NCBI GenBank assembly: GCA_036746315.1
Contig: DAIOEK010000024.1
Coordinates: 1 to 40,003, forward strand
DNA: 40,003 nt
Source of the DNA: DAIOEK01 sp036746315
GTDB lineage: Bacteria; Chloroflexota; Anaerolineae; Anaerolineales; Anaerolineaceae
Direction of reading: 5' to 3'
In this document: in pieces, positions 1 through 8,228 of the stretch
Position numbering within the stretch: position 1 is the stretch's first letter
Layout: each line of letters opens with the position of its first letter
Notes under the pieces: model-generated
Seen by the model: the letters and a program-made list of their open reading frames with translations, nothing else
Databases searched by the model: none
Told to the model about the DNA's origin: nothing
Made by a program: the position numbers and the translations under genes

Positions 1-1
1 T

Positions 2-325
2 CCAAGCTTCGATGCGATCCATCAGGTCGACCCCGCCGCGCGGGAGCGTATTATTGCCATGCTGTCTGGTAACCCCATTCCACCGCCAGCACCCGCCAGA
101 TCTCCTCGCCGCAACACCTTGTCGCAAAAGGAAATCCAAACCGCCTTGACCATGATCGGTAACCAGATCAAGGAAAACAGCTATGCGCAAGCATTGGATT
201 CTATCAAGCTGCTTCGCGAAAAAGTCGCCGCAGCCAACCTGGCGCCTTTCTCTCGCAACCGCGTCGAGCAGAAGATTAGTGCGCGATTGGAAGAGATCGA
301 ATCCCGGTCTGGGCTGAAGGAATAA
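2..325 (+). CDS. C-terminal part of an unknown protein (cut by the window edge)
   Basis: The frame is open to the left edge, and the residues before the first in-window ATG (position 59) read smoothly as protein (VDPAARERIIAML). This is therefore the end of a longer gene, not an 88-residue protein. A proline-rich linker (PIPPPAPAR) is followed by a charged, probably all-helical tail with regular leucine and alanine spacing and a final RLEEIESRSG segment. I do not recognise a family. The gene ends about 90 bp before hpt, and an extended -10 box lies in that gap, so it need not share hpt's transcript. Confidence 0.55.
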   Translation, partial: PSFDAIHQVDPAARERIIAMLSGNPIPPPAPARSPRRNTLSQKEIQTALTMIGNQIKENSYAQALDSIKLLREKVAAANLAPFSRNRVEQKISARLEEIESRSGLKE

Positions 326-362
326 ACTGCCCATCATCTGCCGCGTGCAGGTCGGGGATTAT

Positions 363-371
363 TGGTAAAAT
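363..371 (+). promoter_or_regulatory. putative extended -10 promoter of hpt-purA-purB
   Basis: TGG followed by TAAAAT (366-371) forms an extended -10 element. Transcription would begin near 378, leaving a leader of about 37 nt before the ATG at 415. No convincing -35 box was found. Confidence 0.35.
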
Positions 372-414
372 AGCTGTGTTGTTTCCCGATCATTTTATCT
401 ATCAAGGACAATTT

Positions 415-990
415 ATGTCTGATCCAAATGAGTTTCCCTATCCGTTTATCGATAAAATAATTATCCCGGAGGAGGAGATCAAAAACCGGGTAAAGATACT
501 CGGGCAGATGATCGCACAGGATTATCAGGATTCAGAAAATCTGCTTCTGTTGGGGTTATTGCGTGGTTCAGTGGTCTTCATCACTGACCTGATGCGCAAC
601 ATTCATCACCCCATCACCATGGATTTCATGTCTGTCTCCTCCTATGCCGGTTCGGTTTCCAGCGGTTTCGTGCGTATCGATTCGGATCATAAAACGAATA
701 TTCACGGGTGGGATGTCATCCTGATCGATGACATCGTCGATAGCGGCTACACCATTCACACTGTGCGCAAACTGCTCCTCGATCGCCGCCCCAGGTCCCT
801 TAAGGTGTGTGCCTTGTTGGATAAGGTGGAACGGCATAAGGTCGATATTGAAATCGATTACTATGGCTTCAAGATCCCGGATTACTTTGTTGTCGGCTAC
901 GGATTAGACATCGACGAAAAAGGAAGAAACTTGCCCTACATCGCATCGGTGGATCTGCAAAAATATCAAAACACTGGGAGTACAAAATGA
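415..990 (+). CDS. hpt: hypoxanthine phosphoribosyltransferase
   Basis: Type I phosphoribosyltransferase that salvages hypoxanthine or guanine with PRPP to IMP or GMP in the cytosol. The diagnostic PRPP-binding loop LIDDIVDSGYT lies at about residues 103-113 of the 191-residue product. The LLGLLRGS substrate loop and the YYGFKIPDYFVVGYGLD segment typical of HPRT are also present. I chose the ATG at 415 because AAGGA at 404-408 sits 6 nt before it; the frame also has a GTG at 376 without a ribosome site. The stop overlaps the purA start (ATGA), so the genes are translationally coupled and group IMP salvage with the two-step IMP-to-AMP branch. Family length is normal. Confidence 0.95.
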   Translation: MSDPNEFPYPFIDKIIIPEEEIKNRVKILGQMIAQDYQDSENLLLLGLLRGSVVFITDLMRNIHHPITMDFMSVSSYAGSVSSGFVRIDSDHKTNIHGWDVILIDDIVDSGYTIHTVRKLLLDRRPRSLKVCALLDKVERHKVDIEIDYYGFKIPDYFVVGYGLDIDEKGRNLPYIASVDLQKYQNTGSTK

Positions 991-2282
991 GTATTTCGAT
1001 TGCGGTTGGCATGCAATGGGGCGATGAAGGCAAGGGACGGGTCGTTGATCTCCTGTCGGAAAAAGCGGATTTGGTTGCCCGCTTCAATGGCGGCGATAAC
1101 GCCGGGCATACCGTTACGGTCGGCGAAAAGATTTTCAAGCTTCATCTGATCCCCTCTGGAATTATCCATCCGCATACCACTGGCATTTTGGGCAACGGAT
1201 TGGTTATCAATCCCGCAACGCTGCTTGATGAGATCGATCAATTGACTGCTGCCGGTGTGAATGTCAGCCCCGACAGGCTGTGGATATCGGATTCTGCTCA
1301 CCTCATAACACCCGCTCACCGCCTGCTGGATCAGGCTCAGGAAGCAGCGCGCGGCGCCAATCAAATTGGCACCACCGGGCGCGGCATTGGTCCTGCCTAC
1401 GTGGATAAATCTGCCCGCAAAGGCCTCCGAACCGGAAGCATTCTGGAGGAAAATTTTGCTGCTGTTCTGCAGATGCATTTCGCAGATGTCTCCAACACTA
1501 TCGTCAGGTTGTATGGCCAGCCCGCATTGGACGTGGAACAACTGACTGCGGAATACCTGCGTCTTTGCACCCGCTTGCAGCCCTATATCCGCAACACGGG
1601 CTCCGAAATCCGTCAGGCCGCCGTGCAGAAAAAAAACATCCTCGCCGAAGCCGCCCAGGGGACTTTGCTTGACCTCGATCATGGTTCGTATCCCTTCGTA
1701 ACCAGTTCCTGCACCACGGCTTGTGGTGTTTTCAGCGGTCTCGGCTTGGGCTTGCAACCGGTGGATAGGGTGATCGGCATCACCAAGGCTTTCCAGACCC
1801 GTGTCGGCGCCGGTCCATTCCCAACCGAATGCGCGGGCGAAATTGCCGCCCGTTTACGCGGAACCGGAGCCAATCCATGGGATGAGTTTGGCACCACCAC
1901 CGGTCGTCCTCGCCGGGTAGGTTGGCTGGATCTCGTCCTCTTGAAATATGCCATCGAACTGAATGGCGCCACCGAGCTGTTCCTTACCAAGCTGGATATC
2001 CTGTCCGGATTTGATGAAATCTCGTATTGCAATGAATATGTTTTTCAGGGTAAATCCTACACCGCTTTAAGCATGCCGGGGGGTGCATCCACCCTGGCTG
2101 GCTGTAAACCGGTCTATACTGCCATGACAGGCTGGCACGAAGATGTAAGCGCGATGCGCCATTGGCGGCAGCTGCCGAAGCAGGCGCACAACTATATTGC
2201 CAGGATCGAAGAGTTTTGCGCTATCCCGGTTTCTGCGGTATCGGTCGGACCGGAACGCAGTGCGGTGATCTATCGGGAGTGA
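987..2282 (+). CDS. purA: adenylosuccinate synthetase
   Basis: Catalyses the GTP-dependent joining of aspartate to IMP, the first committed step to AMP. The GTP-binding loop GDEGKG is at residues 12-17 with catalytic Asp13. FNGGDNAGHTV follows, with His41 as the conserved general acid. Later signatures TTGRGIGP, EAAQGTLLDLDHGSYPFVTSS and GTTTGRPRR are all intact. The length of 431 residues is normal. It overlaps hpt by 4 nt and ends at the purB start, and GGAG at 977-980 serves as its ribosome site. Together with purB it makes the IMP-to-AMP module of a three-gene operon. Confidence 0.98.
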   Translation: MSISIAVGMQWGDEGKGRVVDLLSEKADLVARFNGGDNAGHTVTVGEKIFKLHLIPSGIIHPHTTGILGNGLVINPATLLDEIDQLTAAGVNVSPDRLWISDSAHLITPAHRLLDQAQEAARGANQIGTTGRGIGPAYVDKSARKGLRTGSILEENFAAVLQMHFADVSNTIVRLYGQPALDVEQLTAEYLRLCTRLQPYIRNTGSEIRQAAVQKKNILAEAAQGTLLDLDHGSYPFVTSSCTTACGVFSGLGLGLQPVDRVIGITKAFQTRVGAGPFPTECAGEIAARLRGTGANPWDEFGTTTGRPRRVGWLDLVLLKYAIELNGATELFLTKLDILSGFDEISYCNEYVFQGKSYTALSMPGGASTLAGCKPVYTAMTGWHEDVSAMRHWRQLPKQAHNYIARIEEFCAIPVSAVSVGPERSAVIYRE

Positions 2283-2284
2283 TG

Positions 2285-3679
2285 ATGGATTATTCCTCTT
2301 ACCAAAGTCCGTTTTCGTATCGCTATGGTTCCCCCGAGGTGCGCCGCATCTGGAGCGAGGAGAACAAGCGGCTGTTGTGGCGTAATCTGTGGGTCGACCT
2401 GGCGGATGCCCTCTCGCAATTTGGGTTGGTTACTCCCGAACAGGTGGAAGATTTGCGCAGTCATCGGAATGATGTGGATATGGCTTCTTCCCTTGCGGTG
2501 GAGGATGAGATTCATCACGACCTCATGGCGGAGGTGAAAGTCTTCGCCGGGCAATGCAGTTTGGGTGGCAGAATTATCCATCTGGGAGCGACTTCGATGG
2601 ATATCAAGGATAACGCGGAGGTGCTGCAAATCCGGCAAAGCCTGGATTTCCTTCTCACAAAATTGCGGCGGTTGCTCCTGGTGGTGGCGGAAAAGGCCCT
2701 GTTGACCGCAGACCTGCCCTGCCTGGCGTTTACCCACCTGCAGCCTGCCGAACCGACCACCTACGGTTACCGCTTTGCCTCCATGCTGCAAGACCTGGAA
2801 ACCGATTTCCGTCAAATCCAATCTTTCCGCAGCAGCCTCAAAGGCAAAGGCTTCAAGGGCGCAGTCGGCAATGCTGCGACATTTGTGGAACTGCTCGGCG
2901 GTGAACAACCCTATAACCGCTTCGAAGGCATTGTCAGCCAGCGCCTGAATCTGCCGTTTTTCTCTGTCACCACCCAAACCTACACCCGCAAGCAGGATCT
3001 CGACCTCTTCTACCTGCTGTCCAGCCTTGCCGGCACGATCTACAAAGCTGCATTGGACTTGCGCTTGCTCCAGTCATCCGTATTTGCCGAGACGGCAGAG
3101 CCTTTTGGTAAAAAGCAGGTTGGTTCGTCCGCCATGCCTTTTAAACGCAACCCGATCCAATTGGAAAAGATCGATTCGCTTGCCCGTATGATCTCTGCCT
3201 ATCCGGGGGTGGCGTGGGGGAATTATGCCCATTCCCTGCTTGAACGCACTCTCGATGACAGTGGCAACCGCCGCGCAATGCTTCCTGAGATATTTCTTGC
3301 CGCTGATGAAATTTTGCTTTCGTTTACCGCGGTGATTTCTGGTCTTGAGATCAAAGAACCGTTCATTCAGGCAAATCTGGCAAAGTTCGCGCCGTTTGCA
3401 GCCACCGAACGCATTCTGTTGCAGGCGGTGAAGAAAGGTGCCGACCGCCAGCAGATGCACGAACATCTTCGCACCCTCTCCATGCAAGCTTGGAAGCAGG
3501 TGGAAGACCAGCTACCCAATAACCTTGTGGATTTGATTCGCTCTGACGTCGAAATAAAGAAATATCTGAATGACCGGGAAGTGGAAGAGACTTTCGATAT
3601 CTCCCGTTATCTTGGCGTTGCGGTAACCCGTTCCAGGGAGCTTGCCACCCGCATTGTCCGGGAATACACACCCGCCTAG
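2285..3679 (+). CDS. purB: adenylosuccinate lyase
   Basis: Fumarase/aspartase-superfamily lyase that releases fumarate from adenylosuccinate (to AMP) and from SAICAR in the de novo pathway. The superfamily signature GSSAMPFKRNP is at about residues 280-290, and the active-site regions GATSMDIKDNA and THLQPAEPTT are present. Two adjacent ATGs (2282 and 2285) are possible; GGAG at 2276-2279 is better spaced for 2285, giving 464 residues. The frame extends upstream inside purA, but that part is not conserved sequence. The gene ends convergently with aspA, with the two stop codons overlapping inside a CTAG. Confidence 0.96.
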   Translation: MDYSSYQSPFSYRYGSPEVRRIWSEENKRLLWRNLWVDLADALSQFGLVTPEQVEDLRSHRNDVDMASSLAVEDEIHHDLMAEVKVFAGQCSLGGRIIHLGATSMDIKDNAEVLQIRQSLDFLLTKLRRLLLVVAEKALLTADLPCLAFTHLQPAEPTTYGYRFASMLQDLETDFRQIQSFRSSLKGKGFKGAVGNAATFVELLGGEQPYNRFEGIVSQRLNLPFFSVTTQTYTRKQDLDLFYLLSSLAGTIYKAALDLRLLQSSVFAETAEPFGKKQVGSSAMPFKRNPIQLEKIDSLARMISAYPGVAWGNYAHSLLERTLDDSGNRRAMLPEIFLAADEILLSFTAVISGLEIKEPFIQANLAKFAPFAATERILLQAVKKGADRQQMHEHLRTLSMQAWKQVEDQLPNNLVDLIRSDVEIKKYLNDREVEETFDISRYLGVAVTRSRELATRIVREYTPA

Positions 3680-5091
3680 GTTTCTTCAACCCATTTCTGG
3701 CACTCGTCCCACGTCAGTGGTTTCCCGTTGCGCTTGTCGATCAATTCCTGTCTGCGTATTTTTTCTTTCAGCAGCTTGCTCACTGGTGTGCTATTTTCCC
3801 TGGATAGTTTCACAATTTCGGCAGCCGCTTCATAGCCGATCAACCGGGTCAACCCCGTGATCCAGAGCGGATTGGCTGCCAGCCATTGTTTTGCTTTGGG
3901 GATGTTGACAGTAATGCCCGCCAGGCACTTTTCATTCAGCGCATGGATTGCGTTCGCCATGATTCGTTGCATTTCCAGCAATTCGTGGGCAATTAAAGGC
4001 ATCATTACGTTCAATTCCAGCTGTCCTGCTTGTCCAGCCAGCATCACCGCCTGATCCAGCCCCATCACGTGGTACATAGCCATATTCACCATCTCCGCGA
4101 TGACTGGGTTAACCTTGCCCGGCATGATGCTGCTCCCCGGTTGAACCGCCGAAAGTTGGATCTCGTCCAGGCCCGTTTCCGGTCCACTGGCAAGCAGGCG
4201 TAAATCATTGCAGATCTTGGTTACACTCACTGAGGCCGTCCGCAATGCAGCGGAATAGTTTACAAAATCTGCCATCGACTGCATGCTTTCATAGTGATCA
4301 TCCGCGCACGACAGTTCAAAACCGGTTGCTTCGCTCAGATATTTCGCCATCTTCTCTGCATATTGGGGGGGTGTATTTAACCCGCTGCCCACGGCACTGC
4401 CGCCGATTCCCAATCGGAGTAGGCGTTTTCTTGCTGCTTCCAGCCACTCCAGATCCCTTTCCAGCATCCTGGCATACGCACCGAACTCTGCACCAAAGCT
4501 TATCGGAGCCGCATCCTGTAGGTGCGTCCTGCCTGATTTTTTTACCTGCTGATAATTGCTTTTCAATCTTTTAAATGCCAGGCTGCAATCGCGCAGAGAA
4601 TTTTCCACATCCTTGTGCTTTTCCAAGCAACTCAAGCGGATGGCGGTGGGGATGACATCATTGGTCGATTGCGCCATGTTCACGTCATTATGCGCATTCA
4701 CCAGATACTCGCCCTTTTTGCCCCCCAGCAGTTCGCTCGCCCGGTTGGCTACCACCTCGTTGATATTCATATGGTGGCTCGTCCCAGCTCCGGCTTGAAA
4801 GGGATCAACCAGAAATTGGTCGGCATATTTCCCTGCCAGCATTTCGTCACACGCACTTCTGATCGCAGCTGCCTTGTTTGGGTTCAACCAGCCGGTTTCT
4901 TCATTCACCCAGGCGGCGCATTTTTTGATCTGCAGGATTGACCATACCATCAACCGGTCTGGTCTCTCTCCGCTGATTTGGAAGTTTTCCAGTGCCCTTT
5001 GAGTCTCAGCCCCGTAGTAGGCCTCTTGCGGAACGTGTACTTCGCCCAGGCTGTCTTTTTCGCTGCGAAATTCTCTTCCTGATTTTTCCAT
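3676..5091 (-). CDS. aspA: aspartate ammonia-lyase (aspartase)
   Basis: Class II fumarase/aspartase enzyme, predicted to interconvert aspartate with fumarate plus ammonia. The catalytic SS-loop signature GSSIMPGKVNPVIAE is near residue 320. The N-terminal motif GAGTSHHMNINEV is near residue 100, and STNDVIPTA and GRTHLQDAAPIS lie between. Aspartases usually have GAGTS and KVNPVI, whereas fumarases tend to GSGTQ and KVNPTQ, so I prefer aspartase; fumarase remains possible. Length is 471 residues, normal. GGAG lies 7 nt before the ATG. It is probably monocistronic, between its own -10 box and the convergent purB. Confidence 0.85.
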   Translation of the reverse strand: MEKSGREFRSEKDSLGEVHVPQEAYYGAETQRALENFQISGERPDRLMVWSILQIKKCAAWVNEETGWLNPNKAAAIRSACDEMLAGKYADQFLVDPFQAGAGTSHHMNINEVVANRASELLGGKKGEYLVNAHNDVNMAQSTNDVIPTAIRLSCLEKHKDVENSLRDCSLAFKRLKSNYQQVKKSGRTHLQDAAPISFGAEFGAYARMLERDLEWLEAARKRLLRLGIGGSAVGSGLNTPPQYAEKMAKYLSEATGFELSCADDHYESMQSMADFVNYSAALRTASVSVTKICNDLRLLASGPETGLDEIQLSAVQPGSSIMPGKVNPVIAEMVNMAMYHVMGLDQAVMLAGQAGQLELNVMMPLIAHELLEMQRIMANAIHALNEKCLAGITVNIPKAKQWLAANPLWITGLTRLIGYEAAAEIVKLSRENSTPVSKLLKEKIRRQELIDKRNGKPLTWDECQKWVEET

Positions 5092-5119
5092 GCGTGCTCT
5101 CCGTCTGGCAGATGACTAC

Positions 5120-5125
5120 ATTATA
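5120..5125 (-). promoter_or_regulatory. -10 box of the aspA promoter
   Basis: Read on the minus strand this is TATAAT, about 29 nt before the aspA ATG. The expected -35 position falls inside the alaS terminator stem and is not a good match, so the promoter is supported by the -10 only. Confidence 0.4.
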
Positions 5126-5130
5126 GTGGC

Positions 5131-5158
5131 AAAAGCCCCTTCATATTCATGAAGGGGC
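5131..5158 (-). terminator. rho-independent terminator of alaS
   Basis: A perfect 10-bp stem (GCCCCTTCAT at 5135-5144 with ATGAAGGGGC at 5149-5158) has a 4-nt loop. On the minus strand it is followed by TTTT. It lies 25 nt after the alaS stop. Confidence 0.9.
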
Positions 5159-5182
5159 ATCGATTGTTAGCTATTCAACAGT

Positions 5183-7906
5183 CTACTTTGCTTTTTCCAG
5201 GATCATCTTCAGCGCTTGTGCAATGGCGCGATCCAGTTTGCTGGCATCCTTTCCGCCGGCTTGCGCCATGTTGGGTCTACCGCCGCCGCTGCCGCCCACA
5301 ACCTGCGCCGCTTCTTTGACGAATTCACCGGCATGGAAGCCTTTCTTTACCAGGTCGTCGGATACAGCACAGATGATGATCGGTCGCTCGTCCAGTGCGC
5401 TGCCCAAAATGACCACTCCCGTCGGATATTGATCACGGAACAGGTCCGTCAAGCCGCGCAAGGTATCTGCATCCACTCCTTCGATCACGGTACCCAGAAT
5501 GGCAGCGCCATTGACCACTTTCACGCCGCCAAGCGTTCGCTCGAATTCGTTCTTCGCAATTTGTTGTCGTAATCCCTGTATCAACTTTCGGGCACTTTCA
5601 AGTTCGTGCATCACCGTTTCAGATTTGGAAGGTAGTTCTTCCACGCTGGTGGAAAGTATCCCGGCTGCCTGTTTGAGCAGGTGTTTTTGGTGACTCACGT
5701 TTTCGTACGCCTTTCTGCCTGTCACCGCTTCGATGCGCCTTACCCCTGCCGCCGCGCTTCCCTCGCTTGTGATCAGGAACAACCCAATGTCACCCGTCTC
5801 ATCCACATGCGTTCCGCCGCACAGTTCGTATGAAATTCGCTCTTCATCGCCAATGGAGATGGTGCGCACGTTCTGTCCATATTTCTCGCCGAAAAGCGCT
5901 GTGGCGCCGTCCGAAAGCGCATCCTGCAGGGATTTCTCGCGAATGGTGAGCGGATAATTCATCAGAACATCCGAATTCACCCCAGCCTCGATCTCCTCCA
6001 ACTGGGCGGGTGTCACCGCTTCGGGATGGTTGAAATCGAACCGCAGTCGGTCTGGTGCCACCAGGGAGCCAGCCTGTACCGCATGTGGCCCCAGGATCTT
6101 GTGCAGCCAGGCGTGCAGCAGGTGCGTGGCGGTATGGTTGCGCCGGATGTCCTGTCGCCTGACGTTATCTACGCGCACATTCGCTTTTTCTGCTGTTGAA
6201 ATCACGCCTTGGGTCACTTTCCCTTCATGGATGATCACCCCGGTTGCCGGTTTGCGCATGCGAGTTACTTCAAAGGTACCGGAAGGCGTCTCGATCCAGC
6301 CCGTATCGGAGACCTGCCCGCCGGATTCGATATATAGGCAGGTTTCGGGCAGGATGATCTCGCCCGTCATGCCTTCTTCCAGTTTGTTCACCACCTGCCC
6401 CTGCTGGAGCATCGCGAGCACTTCTCCCTGGGCCTCCAGGCGTGAATAAGGATCGTATTTCACACCTGTTGCGGGCAGTTTGCCGGATGCCTGCAAATCG
6501 TCGAGCACCTCGCGGTAGATTTCCACGTCCTCGCCGCCCAGCTCGCCCATACCCTTCCCGGCGCCGGAAGCAACCTGATGCTCCTTCATTGCTGTCTGGA
6601 ATCCCGCCTGGTCGACTTCATACCCTTTTTCCCGCAGTATGTCGCGGGTGATTTCCAGTGGCAGTCCATGCGTGGCATAGAGTTCGAATGCCTTTTCGCC
6701 GTCCAGCACAGTGGATTTTTGAGCCTTCAATTCCTGGATGAAATCCTCCAGTTGACTGATCCCCGTTTCGAGGGTTCGATGAAACCGCTTTTCCTCACGC
6801 GTCAATGTATCGAAAATTACCTGTTGATTTTTCTTCAATTCTGGATAAGCATCGCCGTAGATCTTAATCACACCTTCGGCAACCTTCGCCAGGAAAGGCT
6901 CATGCAGCCCGATCTTGCCGCCAAACCGTGCCGCACGACGGATGATCATCCTGCAGACATAATTCCTGCCGGTATTGCCCGGAACAACGCCATCGGCAAT
7001 CAAGAAGCTTGAGGTGCGCACGTGGTCTGCAACCACCCGGTAGGGTGTCAGGTTGGCTTCGCGTTCTGCATCGGAGTGACCGGTGAGCTTTTGGGTGATT
7101 TGCAGCAGCGGAAACAGCAGGTCGGTCCGGTAATTCGAGGTCACGTGCTGTAAAACGGATACCACCCGTTCCATGCCCATGCCGGTGTCAACGTGTCGCG
7201 CGGGGAGCGGTTCGAGCTGGCTGGGGTTCAAACGGTTATATTGAATGAACACCAGGTTCCACAATTCAAGATACCGCTTGCAATCACCGTTTACTTCGCA
7301 GACATGTGTGGGGTCATCCTTCTTGTCGCAGGCTGCCTCCCCCAGGTCGATATGGATTTCACTGCAGGGCCCGCACGGACCGGTATCCGCCATCTCCCAG
7401 AAGTTATCTTTGCGTCCGCCGGGTACCACATGGTCAGCCAGCATACCCGGTTGCTTTTTCCATTCGTCACGGGCTTCATCGTCCATCGGAATATCGCCCT
7501 TGTCGTCCAGGAAGTAAGTTGCCCACAGCTTCTCGCGCGGAATGCCCCAGATGTCGGTTAACAGTTCCCACGCCCAGGCAATAGCCTCTTTTTTGTAATA
7601 ATCGCCGAAAGACCAGTTCCCCAGCATTTCGAAAAACGTATGGTGCGTATCATCCCGCCCAACATCATCCAGATCGTTATGCTTTCCGGCAACCCGCACA
7701 CATTTCTGCGAGTTGGTGGCACGCGTATATGGGCGGTTGTCTGTCCCTAAAAAGACATCCTTGAATTGCACCATGCCTGCATTCGTAAATAATAGTGTTG
7801 AATCACCGCCTGGCACCACGGATGCGGATGGCACAAAAGTGTGCCCGTGCTGAACGAAAAAGTCGATGAATGATTGGCGAATTTCTGCACCGGATAATGG
7901 CTTCAT
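5183..7906 (-). CDS. alaS: alanyl-tRNA synthetase
   Basis: Charges tRNA-Ala and hydrolyses mischarged Ser- or Gly-tRNA-Ala. The N-terminal class II catalytic domain begins with the family-typical SFIDFF, FTNAGMVQFK and KCVRVAGKHNDLDDVG segments. The zinc/editing domain holds HTATHLLH near residue 590 and CGGTHVDETGDIG near residue 695. The C-terminal DHHA1-like end contains GGSGGGRPNMAQAGG. At 907 residues it is full length. AGAGG precedes the ATG by about 5 nt. It has its own near-consensus promoter and terminator, so it is a single-gene unit. Confidence 0.98.
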   Translation of the reverse strand: MKPLSGAEIRQSFIDFFVQHGHTFVPSASVVPGGDSTLLFTNAGMVQFKDVFLGTDNRPYTRATNSQKCVRVAGKHNDLDDVGRDDTHHTFFEMLGNWSFGDYYKKEAIAWAWELLTDIWGIPREKLWATYFLDDKGDIPMDDEARDEWKKQPGMLADHVVPGGRKDNFWEMADTGPCGPCSEIHIDLGEAACDKKDDPTHVCEVNGDCKRYLELWNLVFIQYNRLNPSQLEPLPARHVDTGMGMERVVSVLQHVTSNYRTDLLFPLLQITQKLTGHSDAEREANLTPYRVVADHVRTSSFLIADGVVPGNTGRNYVCRMIIRRAARFGGKIGLHEPFLAKVAEGVIKIYGDAYPELKKNQQVIFDTLTREEKRFHRTLETGISQLEDFIQELKAQKSTVLDGEKAFELYATHGLPLEITRDILREKGYEVDQAGFQTAMKEHQVASGAGKGMGELGGEDVEIYREVLDDLQASGKLPATGVKYDPYSRLEAQGEVLAMLQQGQVVNKLEEGMTGEIILPETCLYIESGGQVSDTGWIETPSGTFEVTRMRKPATGVIIHEGKVTQGVISTAEKANVRVDNVRRQDIRRNHTATHLLHAWLHKILGPHAVQAGSLVAPDRLRFDFNHPEAVTPAQLEEIEAGVNSDVLMNYPLTIREKSLQDALSDGATALFGEKYGQNVRTISIGDEERISYELCGGTHVDETGDIGLFLITSEGSAAAGVRRIEAVTGRKAYENVSHQKHLLKQAAGILSTSVEELPSKSETVMHELESARKLIQGLRQQIAKNEFERTLGGVKVVNGAAILGTVIEGVDADTLRGLTDLFRDQYPTGVVILGSALDERPIIICAVSDDLVKKGFHAGEFVKEAAQVVGGSGGGRPNMAQAGGKDASKLDRAIAQALKMILEKAK

Positions 7907-7948
7907 GCAAACCTCTACTGGAAGATGGTGTCAAAGTATAGAAACCTA

Positions 7949-7977
7949 ATTATAGTTTACAAATTAGCTTGTATCAA
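7949..7977 (-). promoter_or_regulatory. sigma-70-type promoter of alaS
   Basis: On the minus strand, -35 TTGATA (7972-7977) and -10 TATAAT (7949-7954) are separated by 17 bp. The predicted leader is about 35 nt, with no visible T-box. Confidence 0.7.
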
Positions 7978-7992
7978 CGGGTCTTATACTCC

Positions 7993-8071
7993 TCATCCTG
8001 TTTGTAACCCTCCACAGGCAGGAAGAATCCCTTTTCCCGTCGTCCAGACTGCCCAAGGCAGGTAGAATCTC
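7993..8071. repeat. two tandem, diverged copies of a short dispersed repeat
   Basis: Copy 1 (7993-8031) runs from TCATCCTG to GGCAGGAAGAATCCC. Copy 2 (about 8039-8071) runs from GTCGTCCAG to GGCAGGTAGAATCTC, and a partial third start (GTCATCCTCG) follows at 8079. A related copy lies at 9875-9928. They occupy the gap between alaS and the lipoprotein gene, which otherwise holds only the two promoters. Confidence 0.5.
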
Positions 8072-8174
8072 TGTTTCTGTCATCCTCGTCCTGGTGGTTT
8101 GACACAACCAACACCCAATCCGCGGAAACCCTCTCAACACAAACCCAACTTCATCACCACGCTTTTTTCAACCC

Positions 8175-8183
8175 TGCTACAAT
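8175..8183 (+). promoter_or_regulatory. extended -10 promoter of the lipoprotein gene
   Basis: TGC followed by TACAAT (8178-8183) predicts a start site near 8190, 39 nt before the chosen ATG. The same TGCTACAAT occurs before fmt and ssrA. Confidence 0.5.
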
Positions 8184-8228
8184 CAAAGCATATTGAAACC
8201 TCCGCAAAAGCGAGGACCATCATCAAAA

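Noticed and set aside
966..1757. A 263-residue open frame on the minus strand
   Set aside because: It lies wholly inside purA in an antisense frame, has no ribosome site and no family-like composition. The same applies to other long antisense frames, such as those inside alaS, mutS and purB.
3674..3681. purB and aspA stop codons overlapping in a CTAG as a regulatory device
   Set aside because: Convergent stop overlap within CTAG is common in compact genomes and no further structure supports a function.
3676..5091. Fumarase (fumC)
   Set aside because: The GAGTS and KVNPVIAE motifs fit aspartase better than the GSGTQ/KVNPTQ typical of fumarase. Not fully excluded.
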